64,000 nt of DNA from Fimenecus sp045543095 (lineage in GTDB: Bacteria; Bacillota; Clostridia; Oscillospirales; Acutalibacteraceae). The translations under genes were made by a program, and so were the position numbers. Within the stretch, counting starts at the first letter, position 1, and each line of letters starts with the position of its first letter. The notes below the pieces were generated by a model. That model made no database searches and had not been told where the DNA came from. It was given only the letters and a program-made list of their open reading frames with translations. Location of the stretch: assembly GCA_045543095.1 (NCBI GenBank), contig JAZQMC010000010.1, forward strand, positions 1 through 64,000. Reading direction: 5' to 3'. Shown here piece by piece: positions 42,429 through 51,161 of the stretch.

Positions 42429-42911
42429 ATGTTTAAAAAAATTATGCTATCGTTTATATGCTTAATTATGATTATGCTTTGCGGATGCTCACAGGAGAGT
42501 AAATTTGGGGTTCAACAGTTTGTTGAGAGAATGAATACACTCTATGATACCGACTACACAACTGACGAGTTTATTCTGGGCACGGACAATGACGGTAATA
42601 GTTATCTGTTCTGTGACAGAAACGGAATACTTATTAATCTTTCAATTGACACCAACAACACAATTCGCGGAGTGGGACTTACCATTACAGAAAGTATGGA
42701 CATAAATATCGGATTAGATACATTTTTACAGATTAGCGGTGTATTTACAGGCAAGACCGAAGATGAACAAAAAACAATTTTGACTGACTGTGGCATAACG
42801 GCTGATAAAATAAAATATGCCGACAGTAATTTTGTGATTACCGTCGGCAAATATAAATATTCGGTTATCTGTAACGATTATTCAGTTACGCTTTTTTGTG
42901 ACAGAGTTTGA
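42429..42911 (+). CDS. Small lipoprotein of unknown function
   Basis: Not recognised. A 160-residue lipoprotein with a signal peptide and lipobox LCGC (Cys20). The mature part is short and soluble, with alternating hydrophobic strands and acidic loops (GTDNDGNSYLFCDRNG) but no known motif. Three further cysteines (about 62, 124 and 157) might form a disulphide. A TTGACA box at 42368 with a weak -10 may be its promoter. It stands alone, divergent from the MacA/MacB-like unit. Confidence 0.65.
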   Translation: MFKKIMLSFICLIMIMLCGCSQESKFGVQQFVERMNTLYDTDYTTDEFILGTDNDGNSYLFCDRNGILINLSIDTNNTIRGVGLTITESMDINIGLDTFLQISGVFTGKTEDEQKTILTDCGITADKIKYADSNFVITVGKYKYSVICNDYSVTLFCDRV

Positions 42912-42935
42912 AAATGACTCACTAAAATGGTCACC

Positions 42936-42993
42936 ATTATCAACGAGATATTTTTTTGGCGAGCTATGGCAGAAAAATAGCCGTTGAGAATTA
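42936..42993. repeat. Inverted-repeat element flanking cysE-cysS, copy 1
   Basis: TTATCAACGAGATA at the left and GAAAAATAGCCGTTGAGAA at the right form an imperfect hairpin. The right end touches the cysS stop, so it could end the cysS transcript. Its partner is at 45103-45215. Confidence 0.65.
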
Positions 42994-44391
42994 CTCTCTG
43001 TGCCATTTAACGCCCTGTGGTGTGTCTTCAAGAACAATGCCCTGTGCTTTAAGCTCGTCACGGATGCGGTCTGCCTCTGCCCAGTTTCTGTCTTTACGAG
43101 CCTGAGTGCGAGCCTCAATCATCTTTTCGATTTCGTCGTCAAGGCTTTCAGTTTTTCTGTTATAAACAAGACCTAAAACGCCTGTGAGTTCATCAAAGAT
43201 TGTTGTTGCGAGTTCTACAAGTTCTTTTGCGGGAGCATCAGTAATTACGCTTGTGTTGATGTCGCGTACAAGCTCAAATACTGATGAAATAGCATCTGCT
43301 GTATTAAGGTCGTCATCCATAGCCTTGATAAACTGCTCACGACGGCTTTCGAGTGTCTTTTTAATCTCTTCTGCGTTTTCGGGAAGCGTGTCAACTGCAT
43401 TTTTCATCGCGAAATCAAGACTTTCACGGCAGTTATAAAGACGAACAAGACTTGCTTTGCACTGCTCAATAATATCAATGCTGTAGTTGATGGGACTTCT
43501 ATAATGTGAAGAAATAAGGAAATAACGGATTGGTTCATAGCCATATTCATTTGCAACATCACGAACTGTGAAGAAATTGCCTAATGATTTTGACATTTTA
43601 ACATTGTCAACGCTGATAAATCCGTTGTGCATCCAATAATTTGCAAAAGGAACACCGTTACAGCATTCACTCTGTGCGATTTCGTTTTCGTGATGTGGGA
43701 AAACAAGGTCCTGACCACCGCAATGAATATCAATTGTTTCGCCCAAATATCTTCTTACCATTGCAGAACACTCAATATGCCAGCCGGGGCGACCCTGTCC
43801 CCAAGGTGACTCCCAATAGGGCTCACCGGGCTTTGCAGACTTCCAGAGAGCAAAGTCCATTGGTTCACGTTTTACTTCTTCAACATTTATTCTTGCACCT
43901 GCCTCAAGGTCCTCAAGTGGCTGATGTGAAAGCTTACCATATTCTTTAAACTGCTTGGGGCTGAAATAAACGTCGCCGTTATCTACTGCATAAGCATAGC
44001 CTTTTTCAATAAGTGTGCTTACGATATTGATAATTTCGTGAATGTTTTCGGTTGCCTTTGGGTGAACAGTTGCTTCACGCACATTCATACCCTTTGCGTC
44101 TGTCCAGAATTCTTCGATATACTTTTCAGAAACGGTTTTATAATCTGTTCCCTCTTCGTTTGCACGGCGGATAATTTTATCGTCAATGTCGGTAAAGTTC
44201 TGAACGAAATTCACCTTATATCCGCGGTATTCCATATATCTTCTGAATGTGTCAAACACGCAGAGCGGACGAGCGTTACCGATATGGATAAAATTGTAAA
44301 CAGTTGGTCCGCAGGCATAAACCTTAAGTTCATTTGGAACAATTGTTTTAAGTTCTTCTTTTCTTCTGGTGAGAGTGTTGAAAATTTTCAT
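42991..44391 (-). CDS. cysS: Cysteinyl-tRNA synthetase
   Basis: A 466-residue class I synthetase that charges tRNA-Cys. The zinc cysteine in KVYACGPTVYNF, the HIGN motif (FIHIGNARPLC), WHIECSAMVRRYLG, FPHHENEIAQSE and KMSKSLGNFF are all present, and the C-terminal part ends normally. The start overlaps the cysE stop by one base (TAATG), so the two are coupled. Both are under the T-box upstream. Confidence 0.97.
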   Translation of the reverse strand: MKIFNTLTRRKEELKTIVPNELKVYACGPTVYNFIHIGNARPLCVFDTFRRYMEYRGYKVNFVQNFTDIDDKIIRRANEEGTDYKTVSEKYIEEFWTDAKGMNVREATVHPKATENIHEIINIVSTLIEKGYAYAVDNGDVYFSPKQFKEYGKLSHQPLEDLEAGARINVEEVKREPMDFALWKSAKPGEPYWESPWGQGRPGWHIECSAMVRRYLGETIDIHCGGQDLVFPHHENEIAQSECCNGVPFANYWMHNGFISVDNVKMSKSLGNFFTVRDVANEYGYEPIRYFLISSHYRSPINYSIDIIEQCKASLVRLYNCRESLDFAMKNAVDTLPENAEEIKKTLESRREQFIKAMDDDLNTADAISSVFELVRDINTSVITDAPAKELVELATTIFDELTGVLGLVYNRKTESLDDEIEKMIEARTQARKDRNWAEADRIRDELKAQGIVLEDTPQGVKWHRE

Positions 44392-45032
44392 TATTTTTCT
44401 TCTCCTTTATACTTAGCTAATTCTTTTTCTAACTTATCTATTTTTGCATTTAATCTGCAGAATTCCTGTGACACAGGGTCGGGAATATGAACCTGGTCAA
44501 GATTATCAACTCGTTTGCCGTTACGCTTAATTACCCTTGCGGGAACACCCACGGCAGTTGAATTAGGCGGAATTTCGTCAAGCACCACAGCACCCGATGC
44601 AATATTTGAATGGTCGCCAACCTTAAATGGTCCAAGGACCTTTGCACCCGAGCCAATCATAACGCCGTTGCCGATTGTTGGGTGGCGTTTGCCCGTATCC
44701 TTACCTGTACCGCCCAATGTTACACCCTGATAAATTGTAACATCATCACCGATTTCAGCAGTTTCACCGATTACAACACCTGTGCCGTGGTCAATGAAAA
44801 AGCGTCTGCCGATTGTAGCACCGGGGTGAATTTCAATATTGGTCTTTTTTGCCGAGCGTTGAGATATTGCACGGGCAATGAATTTCATATTATGTTTAAA
44901 GAACCAATGTGCAATTCTATGTGACCTTATGGCTTTAAGACCGGGATAAAGAAACAATATTTCAAGCACACTTGACGCCGCAGGGTCTCGTTCTTTTACT
45001 GTCTGTATGTCTTCAATCAATCTTTTGAACAA
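44391..45032 (-). CDS. cysE: Serine O-acetyltransferase
   Basis: A 213-residue enzyme that makes O-acetylserine for cysteine synthesis. After the N-terminal helices, the left-handed beta-helix hexapeptides run from about 60 to 165: IEIHPGATIGRRFFIDHGTGVVIGETAEIGD, QGVTLGGTGK and RHPTIGNGVMIGSGAKVLGP. The start codon is TTG, seven bases after GGAGG; no better ATG exists. The shortened N-terminus relative to Escherichia coli CysE is common in Firmicutes. It is the first gene behind the cysteine T-box. Confidence 0.94.
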   Translation of the reverse strand: MFKRLIEDIQTVKERDPAASSVLEILFLYPGLKAIRSHRIAHWFFKHNMKFIARAISQRSAKKTNIEIHPGATIGRRFFIDHGTGVVIGETAEIGDDVTIYQGVTLGGTGKDTGKRHPTIGNGVMIGSGAKVLGPFKVGDHSNIASGAVVLDEIPPNSTAVGVPARVIKRNGKRVDNLDQVHIPDPVSQEFCRLNAKIDKLEKELAKYKGEEK

Positions 45033-45102
45033 ATATATTCCTCCAAAAAGTAATCACTCACTTAGAATGATAATAAAGTAACCGCTGATAAAATCGATGT
45101 GC

Positions 45103-45215
45103 GATTATCAACGAGATAGTTTTTTCGGCAGAGCCGTCAAAAAACGCAGGCAATACTTTGTGTATTGGCGAGTATTTTGGACGTGCAATGACGGAAAAAT
45201 AGCCGTTGAGAATTG
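45103..45215. repeat. Inverted-repeat element flanking cysE-cysS, copy 2
   Basis: Same ends as 42936-42993 (ATTATCAACGAGATA and GAAAAATAGCCGTTGAGAATT) but with a longer interior of about 55 extra bases. It sits between the T-box terminator and the cysE start, so it would be part of the mRNA leader. Confidence 0.65.
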
Positions 45216-45240
45216 TGCATAAGATTGCAAGCAGTGGTTA

Positions 45241-45284
45241 CAAATAAACAACGCCTTCATCTGCTTTTCACACAGACGAAGGCG
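45241..45284 (-). terminator. T-box-controlled terminator
   Basis: CGCCTTCGTCTG / CAGATGAAGGCG arms with a T-rich tail on the minus strand, immediately downstream of the T-box sequence. Confidence 0.9.
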
Positions 45285-45483
45285 ACTAATCGCGGTTCCA
45301 CTTCGATTTATAACTCTAATGGTTAATAACGCAACCACACGGGTATGTATTTCCCCATACCGACTCACGAATGCACTTCACAAAGGCTTTTTAATACGGG
45401 CTTTCAGCCGACGACCCATAATCTCTGATAAAAATACGATTGCTACTCTTTTCGGTCACAGTCTTTACTTATTCAAAATCATT
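45247..45483 (-). ncRNA. T-box riboswitch, cysteine-specific
   Basis: The minus-strand leader holds the T-box sequence AAGTGGAACCGCG (45291-45304), a stem I with the distal GGCTGAAAGCC loop, and a terminator. In the specifier loop the context GAAGTGCATTC gives codon TGC (45373-45375), cysteine. It would sense uncharged tRNA-Cys and switch on cysE-cysS. The start is estimated from the promoter. Confidence 0.92.
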
Positions 45484-45489
45484 ATATGC

Positions 45490-45518
45490 ATTTTACCACA
45501 TAAGTTTACAAAATGCAA
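45490..45518 (-). promoter_or_regulatory. Promoter of the T-box - cysE - cysS unit
   Basis: TTGCAT and TAAAAT are separated by 17 bases on the minus strand, just after the rimO stop. Confidence 0.75.
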
Positions 45519-45525
45519 TATCTAT

Positions 45526-46851
45526 TTATATAACCTCTCCTGTTAAAATACCCTCAACCATATTGATGATTTCTACCTGAACAATTTCGCCATCACCCAG
45601 CTCATAACCGCAGATAAAGTTTATCTGTGTGTCAATTTCGGGGGCATCCATAGTTGTTCTGCCGTAATAAGAATCGGAGTATGCGTCATAGCCCTCAACG
45701 ATTGCCGAGAGTGTTGAGCCGATAAGACTTTCATTGATTTCATCAAGAATTGCATTCTGACGCTCATTAATAATATCGGCACGGTCTGTGCGGATTTCAC
45801 TATCAAGCATTCCGTCAAGTTTTGCTGCGGGAGTGCCCTCCTCTTCTGAATAGGCAAAGCAACCCATTCTTTCAAATCGCATATCTTCAACAAAATTGCA
45901 GAGCTCGTTAAACTCTTCTTCAGTTTCACCGGGGAAGCCCGCAATAAATGTGGTGCGGATTGTAACGCCCTCAATTCTTTCGCGGATTTTGTTAAGTAAT
46001 GCGGTAAGAGTTTCACGGTCACCGTGACGGTTCATTCTTTTAAGAACCCTGCCGTTGCAATGTTGGAGTGGAATATCCATATATTTTACGATTTTATCGT
46101 TAGTTGCGATTTCGTTAATGAGTGCGTCGTCAATTCTTTCGGGGTAGAGATAGAGAAGTCTAATCCACTGAATACCCTCTACCTTTGACAAGGCTTTAAG
46201 CAATGGCACAAGGGCATTTTTGCCGTATAAGTCTTCGCCGTAGCGGGTTGTATCCTGTGCAACGACAACAAGCTCTTTTACACCCTCACTTGCAAGTTTC
46301 TGTGCCTCGGCAAGAATACTTTCACTTGGTCGGCTACGGAATTTACCGCGAATCGACGGAATTGCACAATAGGTACAATGGTTTGAACAGCCCTCTGCGA
46401 TTTTAAGATATGCAGAATACGGCGGAGTTGTGAGAATTCGGTCGCCCTCGATTTTAAGGTTTGTTTTTTCGGGGTATTCCTCAACCTTTTCCCCCTCAAT
46501 AAGTTTATTACAGATTTCGCATATATCCTCATTTGCACCGATACCGATTACGCCGTCAACTTCGGGGATTTCGTTAAAGATTTCAGTCTGATAACGTTCG
46601 GCAAGGCAACCCGTAACAAGCACTTTTACATCGGGGTAATCCTCTTTATATGAAATCATATCTAAAATATTTTCGATTGACTCTTTTTTTGCGTCCTCAA
46701 TAAAACCGCAGGTATTTACAATTACCACATCAGCATCTGCAGGGTCATTGACAATTTCAAAGCCGTTATTTTGGAGTTTTGAAAGCATTATTTCGGCATC
46801 CACCTGATTTTTGGGACAACCTAAAGAAATCATACCAATTTTTTTAGTCAT
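45526..46851 (-). CDS. rimO: Ribosomal protein S12 methylthiotransferase
   Basis: A 441-residue radical SAM enzyme that adds a methylthio group to an aspartate of ribosomal protein S12. The N-terminal MTTase domain has its three cluster cysteines in ISLGCPKNQVD, VNTCGFIEDAK and VTGCLAERY. The radical SAM motif is CSNHCTYCAIPSIRGKFRSR, and a TRAM-type domain closes the protein. SLGCPKNQVD points to RimO rather than MiaB. The start at 46851 has GAGGAAG upstream and overlaps the recX stop by eight bases. It completes a recA-recX-rimO unit and produces 5'-deoxyadenosine each cycle. Confidence 0.95.
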   Translation of the reverse strand: MTKKIGMISLGCPKNQVDAEIMLSKLQNNGFEIVNDPADADVVIVNTCGFIEDAKKESIENILDMISYKEDYPDVKVLVTGCLAERYQTEIFNEIPEVDGVIGIGANEDICEICNKLIEGEKVEEYPEKTNLKIEGDRILTTPPYSAYLKIAEGCSNHCTYCAIPSIRGKFRSRPSESILAEAQKLASEGVKELVVVAQDTTRYGEDLYGKNALVPLLKALSKVEGIQWIRLLYLYPERIDDALINEIATNDKIVKYMDIPLQHCNGRVLKRMNRHGDRETLTALLNKIRERIEGVTIRTTFIAGFPGETEEEFNELCNFVEDMRFERMGCFAYSEEEGTPAAKLDGMLDSEIRTDRADIINERQNAILDEINESLIGSTLSAIVEGYDAYSDSYYGRTTMDAPEIDTQINFICGYELGDGEIVQVEIINMVEGILTGEVI

Positions 46852-47470
46852 AATATTCTTCCTCATTGTATTCATTTATGGTGTTAAGGGTATGTTTAAT
46901 GTCGGAATAAGAATAACCTAAACGCATTAGTGCGTCGATTGTTCTTTTTCTGCCCTTTTCATCACCAATTTTATTTATATATTTTTTCTTTATTATTAAT
47001 ATAATACGGTTTTCGGGCTCGTTGTCAAGTAAATCGACTGTATTTTCCACAATTTCACGGTCAATGCCCTTAAAAATCAATTCTTGTTTAATTCTTTTTA
47101 TACTGTAATTTTTTCTCTCTAAAAGGTCATTTGCAAGAATTCGGGCGAATTCTTCGTCATTTAAAAGACCTAATTCAGTTAGTCTTTCGCAGGCCTTTTC
47201 GGCACTTATCTTTTCGTGCCCTTTTTCGCAGAGCTTTTTGATTAACTCTTTTGTGCCGTAAGGACGGCGGGATAGAAAATCAAGCCCCTTATTATAAGCA
47301 CGACGAAAACTGACCGCGTCAAGCAACTCGGTCAGTTCTTCTTCGTTTATTTCTTTTAAATTTCTGTACTTTTCGGAATACCAATAGTCACTGTCAACTG
47401 TGGCACGGTATTCATCGTCAACATAGATATGAATCTTGTTGCCGTTACCCTGCTTTACAGATAAAATCAT
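46844..47470 (-). CDS. recX: Regulatory protein RecX
   Basis: A 208-residue helical protein that binds RecA filaments and limits recombination. RRAYNKGLDFLSRRPYGTKELIKKL, the CERLTELGLLNDEEFARILANDLL stretch and RIKQELIFKGIDREIVENTVD are the three-helix repeats of the family. It is coupled to recA by a four-base overlap (ATGA) and to rimO downstream. Confidence 0.93.
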   Translation of the reverse strand: MILSVKQGNGNKIHIYVDDEYRATVDSDYWYSEKYRNLKEINEEELTELLDAVSFRRAYNKGLDFLSRRPYGTKELIKKLCEKGHEKISAEKACERLTELGLLNDEEFARILANDLLERKNYSIKRIKQELIFKGIDREIVENTVDLLDNEPENRIILIIKKKYINKIGDEKGRKRTIDALMRLGYSYSDIKHTLNTINEYNEEEYYD

Positions 47471-48570
47471 TCGTCGTCATCCACCGCAATATCAAGCTTT
47501 GCTCTTGCCGCTGCTCTTGTTGTAGGCATTTTTACAACCTCGGGTTGTGAAACAGGAGTTGGTGCACTCTTTTTATTTTCAATAGCCTCTTTCATTTTTT
47601 CGCGAATCTGCACTTCGATTTCGTTTGCAAGTTCGGGGTTCTGCTTAAAGAGGATTTTTACATTTTCTCTGCCCTGACCAAGACGTTGGTCACCATAATA
47701 GAACCAAGCACCGCTTTTTTTAAGAATGTCAAATTTAACACCCAAGTCAACTATTTCACCGATTTTTGAAATACCCTCACCGTACATAATGTCGAACTCT
47801 GCCTCTTTGAAAGGAGGAGCAACCTTATTCTTAACAATCTTAACGCGGGTACGTGAACCGATAAACTCACTACCCTGACCCTTTAACTGCTCAACACGGC
47901 GAACATCAATTCGCATTGATGCATAGAACTTAAGAGCACGACCGCCGGTTGTAACCTCTGGGTTGCCGTAAACCACGCCAACCTTTTCACGAAGCTGGTT
48001 AATGAAGATAATAAGAGTATTTGATTTATTGATTACGCCTGCAAGCTTACGAAGAGCCTGTGACATTAAGCGAGCGTGAAGACCAACGTGGCTGTCACCC
48101 ATATCACCCTCGATTTCAGCACGTGGAACGAGAGCCGCAACAGAGTCAACAACAATTACATCAAGAGCACCTGAACGAGCAAGAGCCTCGGCAATTTCAA
48201 GGGCCTGCTCGCCGTTATCGGGCTGAGAAACGAGAAGTGAATTTATATCAACACCCAAAGCCTCGGCATATTCGGGGTCAAGAGCGTGCTCGGCATCAAT
48301 AAACGCTGCCTCGCCGCCGTTTTTCTGTGCCTGAGCAACAACATGCAACGCGAGAGTTGTTTTACCTGAAGATTCAGGCCCATAGATTTCAATAATTCTG
48401 CCCTTTGGCAAACCGCCGATGCCTGTAGCGGTATCAAGAGAGATTGAGCCTGTTGACACAGCCTCAACATTTAATGCACTGTTTTCGCCAAGACGCATAA
48501 CTGCACCCTTGCCGTAATTTTTTTCTATTTGAAGTAACGCGGTTTCTAATGCTTTTGATTTATCAGCCAT
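47467..48570 (-). CDS. recA: Recombinase RecA
   Basis: A 367-residue DNA strand-exchange protein and SOS co-protease. GRIIEIYGPESSGKTTLALH is the Walker A region, DVIVVDSVAALVPRAE Walker B, INQLREKVGVVYGNPEVTTGGRALKFYAS the L2 and following loops, and the acidic C-terminal tail ends VDDDE. The promoter and a LexA box lie just upstream, so it is damage-inducible. It heads recA-recX-rimO. Confidence 0.98.
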   Translation of the reverse strand: MADKSKALETALLQIEKNYGKGAVMRLGENSALNVEAVSTGSISLDTATGIGGLPKGRIIEIYGPESSGKTTLALHVVAQAQKNGGEAAFIDAEHALDPEYAEALGVDINSLLVSQPDNGEQALEIAEALARSGALDVIVVDSVAALVPRAEIEGDMGDSHVGLHARLMSQALRKLAGVINKSNTLIIFINQLREKVGVVYGNPEVTTGGRALKFYASMRIDVRRVEQLKGQGSEFIGSRTRVKIVKNKVAPPFKEAEFDIMYGEGISKIGEIVDLGVKFDILKKSGAWFYYGDQRLGQGRENVKILFKQNPELANEIEVQIREKMKEAIENKKSAPTPVSQPEVVKMPTTRAAARAKLDIAVDDDE

Positions 48571-48586
48571 TTTTAGTCCTCACAAT

Positions 48587-48600
48587 CGTACAAATGTTCG
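48587..48600. promoter_or_regulatory. LexA (SOS) box of recA
   Basis: CGAACATTTGTACG on the minus strand fits the Firmicutes SOS box CGAAC-N4-GTTCG with one mismatch. It lies between the promoter and the start codon, at about +5 to +20, where LexA would block transcription. Confidence 0.85.
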
Positions 48601-48609
48601 TTTGAGATA

Positions 48610-48638
48610 ATTATATATTATTTATTTTATAATTGCAA
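48610..48638 (-). promoter_or_regulatory. recA promoter
   Basis: TTGCAA and TATAAT are separated by 17 bases on the minus strand. Confidence 0.85.
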
Positions 48639-48681
48639 GTGTTTTTTCTACAATTTATTAAAAATATTTTTCAAAAAAGAC

Positions 48682-48710
48682 TTGCAAATTGCAAAAGTTT
48701 CTGTTACAAT
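48682..48710 (+). promoter_or_regulatory. rpmB promoter
   Basis: TTGCAA and TACAAT are separated by 17 bases. Confidence 0.8.
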
Positions 48711-48765
48711 ATCTCTCGTTGTAATTTGATTATTTATCCCCGTGATATAAGGAGGTGCCTTTAAA

Positions 48766-48954
48766 ATGGCAAAATGCGAATATTGTGGTAAAGACGTTGC
48801 TTTCGGCATCAAGGTTTCTCACTCACACAGACGTTCAAACAGAACTTGGAAACCAAACGTTAGAAGAGTTAAAGCAGTTGTAAACGGCTCTCCTAAGAGA
48901 GTTTATGCTTGCACTCGTTGCCTTCGTTCAGGTAAGGTTGAAAGAGCAGTTTAA
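48766..48954 (+). CDS. rpmB: Ribosomal protein L28
   Basis: A 62-residue component of the large ribosomal subunit. Cysteine pairs at 4/7 and 49/52 mark the zinc-binding (C+) form. The SHSHRRSNRTWKPNVRRVKA segment is the L28 core. AAGGAGG precedes the ATG, and the terminator at 48979 closes a single-gene unit. The C+ form often has a zinc-free paralogue used under zinc shortage; none is visible here. Confidence 0.97.
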   Translation: MAKCEYCGKDVAFGIKVSHSHRRSNRTWKPNVRRVKAVVNGSPKRVYACTRCLRSGKVERAV

Positions 48955-48978
48955 TTCTTAAGCTAATTCATGAAAATT

Positions 48979-49002
48979 AACGCACATCGTTTGATGTGCG
49001 TT
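48979..49002. terminator. rpmB terminator
   Basis: AACGCACATC / GATGTGCGTT arms with a four-base loop and seven T residues. Confidence 0.92.
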
Positions 49003-49009
49003 TTTTTCT

Positions 49010-49417
49010 TTATGTTTTTCTTTTTTTAGCTGAAAAAGCAATAACCAATGTTATTATTCGTGTAATAACAACAACTGCAAGATATATGCCCGCAAAAAGT
49101 AAAACCAACACACCATCGGCATCAGATGTTTCTCGTGATGGTAATATGTGAATAGGCAAAGTTACAAGGCTTAAAAGATTAAATATAATAAATGTTACAA
49201 AACTAATGACTGATTTAATCAACATTGATTTTTTTACATTTTTAATGACTAAAAATAAAAAACTTATCAAAGAAAATAGTACAAGTATGGCAATAATAAT
49301 TAAATTCATTTCAATTCGTTCAAGCAAATAAATTGAAAATGTGAATTCTGTTAACAACCGCAATAAAACAGCTTGAAAAATACCATCAGATATTGATTTT
49401 ATGTATTCTTTTTTCAT
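49010..49417 (-). CDS. Small membrane protein of unknown function
   Basis: Not recognised. A 135-residue protein with about four hydrophobic helices (12-32, 37-58, 66-88 and 104-127) and a basic C-terminal end. GGGAGGCG precedes the ATG. It is followed by the rpmB terminator on the opposite strand and preceded by a palindromic repeat. It may belong with the other membrane genes up to 51.9 kb, but repeats separate them. Confidence 0.55.
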   Translation of the reverse strand: MKKEYIKSISDGIFQAVLLRLLTEFTFSIYLLERIEMNLIIIAILVLFSLISFLFLVIKNVKKSMLIKSVISFVTFIIFNLLSLVTLPIHILPSRETSDADGVLVLLFAGIYLAVVVITRIITLVIAFSAKKRKT

Positions 49418-49437
49418 TTTTTCGCCTCCCTCAAGAC

Positions 49438-49463
49438 GGGACGCCGAGGTCGTCGTCCCCTAC
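49438..49463. repeat. GTAGGG-type palindromic repeat
   Basis: GGGACGCCGAGG / CGTCGTCCC followed by CTAC; identical in its core to 23405 and 49945. Its last base is part of the TAG stop of the next gene. Confidence 0.75.
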
Positions 49464-49927
49464 TATATATTATTGTGGAAATAGTAAAGTATTTCGGTTT
49501 CGGTGTCGTAAAAATAAAGGTCATAAGAAGCAAACTTGTCATAATCGGGATTACTGTAAATGTAACAATAATCCATAATTGATATTATACTTCTGTCAAA
49601 ATCATAGGTTTGGACAAACTCTTTATTCATATCGCTTATTTCATCAGTAAACACAGCGACCCATTCGTCATAATTATCAAGATAACTATTTAATTCTTCA
49701 ATATCTTCTTCGGTCATTTGTTTCAGATATTCATTATTCTCTATATTCGGATTTTCATAAGTATATTTACCATAATCGGTGTAATCTTGAAATATTCCAT
49801 ACGAACAATACTCCACAATCTCATAGTCACCCAATGATAAGCGAACATCTTCTTGTGGTGGAACATAGTTTGCAGAAAACAGTGCAAACGGAATGGCAAT
49901 TACTAAAAATATAATTAAAATAATCAT
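49463..49927 (-). CDS. Membrane-anchored extracytoplasmic protein of unknown function
   Basis: Not recognised. A 154-residue protein with one N-terminal helix (1-19) as anchor and an acidic, tyrosine-rich external part. The phrase VRLSLGDYEIVEYCSYG resembles EDFSIGNYEMLSS in the 380-residue protein upstream, hinting at a shared domain. The stop codon uses the last base of a palindromic repeat, so the end may have been set by its insertion. Confidence 0.5.
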   Translation of the reverse strand: MIILIIFLVIAIPFALFSANYVPPQEDVRLSLGDYEIVEYCSYGIFQDYTDYGKYTYENPNIENNEYLKQMTEEDIEELNSYLDNYDEWVAVFTDEISDMNKEFVQTYDFDRSIISIMDYCYIYSNPDYDKFASYDLYFYDTETEILYYFHNNI

Positions 49928-49944
49928 ACTGTACTCCTTTGTGC

Positions 49945-50004
49945 GGGACGCCGAGGTCGTCGTCCCCTACGAAATTACGGACAGACGAGGACGTCTGTCC
50001 CTAC
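49945..50004. repeat. Two GTAGGG-type palindromic repeats in tandem
   Basis: 49945-49970 has the GGGACGCC arms and 49979-50004 the GGACAGACG arms, each ending in CTAC. The same pair in the same order occurs at 23405 and 23528, there separated by the MITE-like element. Confidence 0.75.
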
Positions 50005-50016
50005 TACAATAATAAA

Positions 50017-51159
50017 TCAAAATTCTTTATCGGCAAAGAGTTTTTCCAATTTGCTCTGTATATTCTCGGGAAGTTTGCAAAGTGTGTAATAAGATGACTC
50101 AACCCTTATGTAATACTCGCCTGTTTCAAATCTTATGAGATAACCTTGTCGCCAATACAGATTTTCTTCATCTTCAAACTGCCAAAAAATACATCTTCTA
50201 TCGCTTTTGTCAAGTTCTTCAGTCGAAAAATATCTAGTATCTTCTTCTTTGAAATTTTCATTTATAACCAAATCACGAAGAAAGCTCATTTCTTCTTCGG
50301 TGAAATCGGGAATTACTTCATCAGTATAAAAGTAATCATATGAAAGGACTATCTTTGATACTTTGTTTTTTGTGGTGTCGGGGAATTTATAATCTTTCTT
50401 TATATAAATATCTGTTTCAACCGCCATATCCCAATCATCATAAAATGCTTCAAGAACAAAATTGTCAGTACCATTGAGAGTCCAATAATCATAATTACCA
50501 TTGGTTCTGTTTATTTTTTCGGTGACTTCATATTCAAATTTCCAATTGCTTGATAACATTTCATAATTACCAATACTAAAATCTTCTGTGATTGACTCTG
50601 AAACATATGCTGTGGGCATTTCATTTCGATAATCTTCTTTTAGATTTTCAAAGCTTTCATTCGGTATTATAGCCAATACAAGTAGTGTTAATGTAAGCAC
50701 CACAAAGGGAATTAGGGTAAATGAGATAATATTGCCTATAACTGACTCTGTTTTTTCTTCATCTTGTTCTTTCTTTATATTTTCTAATTCTTCTGTTGTT
50801 ACAGTATTTGTGATTATTATTTCATTTTCTTCAAAAAAGCTAATCACAAGTATTGCTATTGAAATTAAAAGTAAAATCCAATGTTCAGGATTTAAAAGAG
50901 TTGCTAAAATATTTGTTACTACAATTGCAACCAATAATCCTCTCACTGCATAAATAAGCTTTTTGTATTTAAGTGTAAACAAGGTTACCAACATCATGGC
51001 AACAAATATAACTAATGCGAGTACATTTGCAACGGGTTCATCATTTACAAACATTCCAAGCATCCAAAAGCCTGCGAAAATACCGGGATAATCTAAAAAT
51101 AACATCAATATCGAAACTATGTATGAAATTATTGAGGTAATAAAAACTGATTTTTTCAT
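50017..51159 (-). CDS. Membrane protein with extracytoplasmic C-terminal domain
   Basis: Not recognised. A 380-residue protein: four helices in residues 5-115, a charged cytoplasmic loop (EELENIKKEQDEEKTES), a fifth helix (about 145-170), then an external domain of about 200 residues containing ITEDFSIGNYEMLSSNWKFEYEVTEKI. It begins two bases after the XRE gene stop, with AAGGAGG inside that gene's last codons, so it is the third gene of the DUF2975-XRE unit and is probably controlled by it. Confidence 0.6.
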   Translation of the reverse strand: MKKSVFITSIISYIVSILMLFLDYPGIFAGFWMLGMFVNDEPVANVLALVIFVAMMLVTLFTLKYKKLIYAVRGLLVAIVVTNILATLLNPEHWILLLISIAILVISFFEENEIIITNTVTTEELENIKKEQDEEKTESVIGNIISFTLIPFVVLTLTLLVLAIIPNESFENLKEDYRNEMPTAYVSESITEDFSIGNYEMLSSNWKFEYEVTEKINRTNGNYDYWTLNGTDNFVLEAFYDDWDMAVETDIYIKKDYKFPDTTKNKVSKIVLSYDYFYTDEVIPDFTEEEMSFLRDLVINENFKEEDTRYFSTEELDKSDRRCIFWQFEDEENLYWRQGYLIRFETGEYYIRVESSYYTLCKLPENIQSKLEKLFADKEF

Positions 51160-51161
51160 AA

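Noticed and set aside
45108..45368. Minus-strand open frame of 86 codons upstream of cysE
   Set aside because: It runs through the T-box antiterminator, terminator and the repeat element; no ribosome binding site and no conserved motif.
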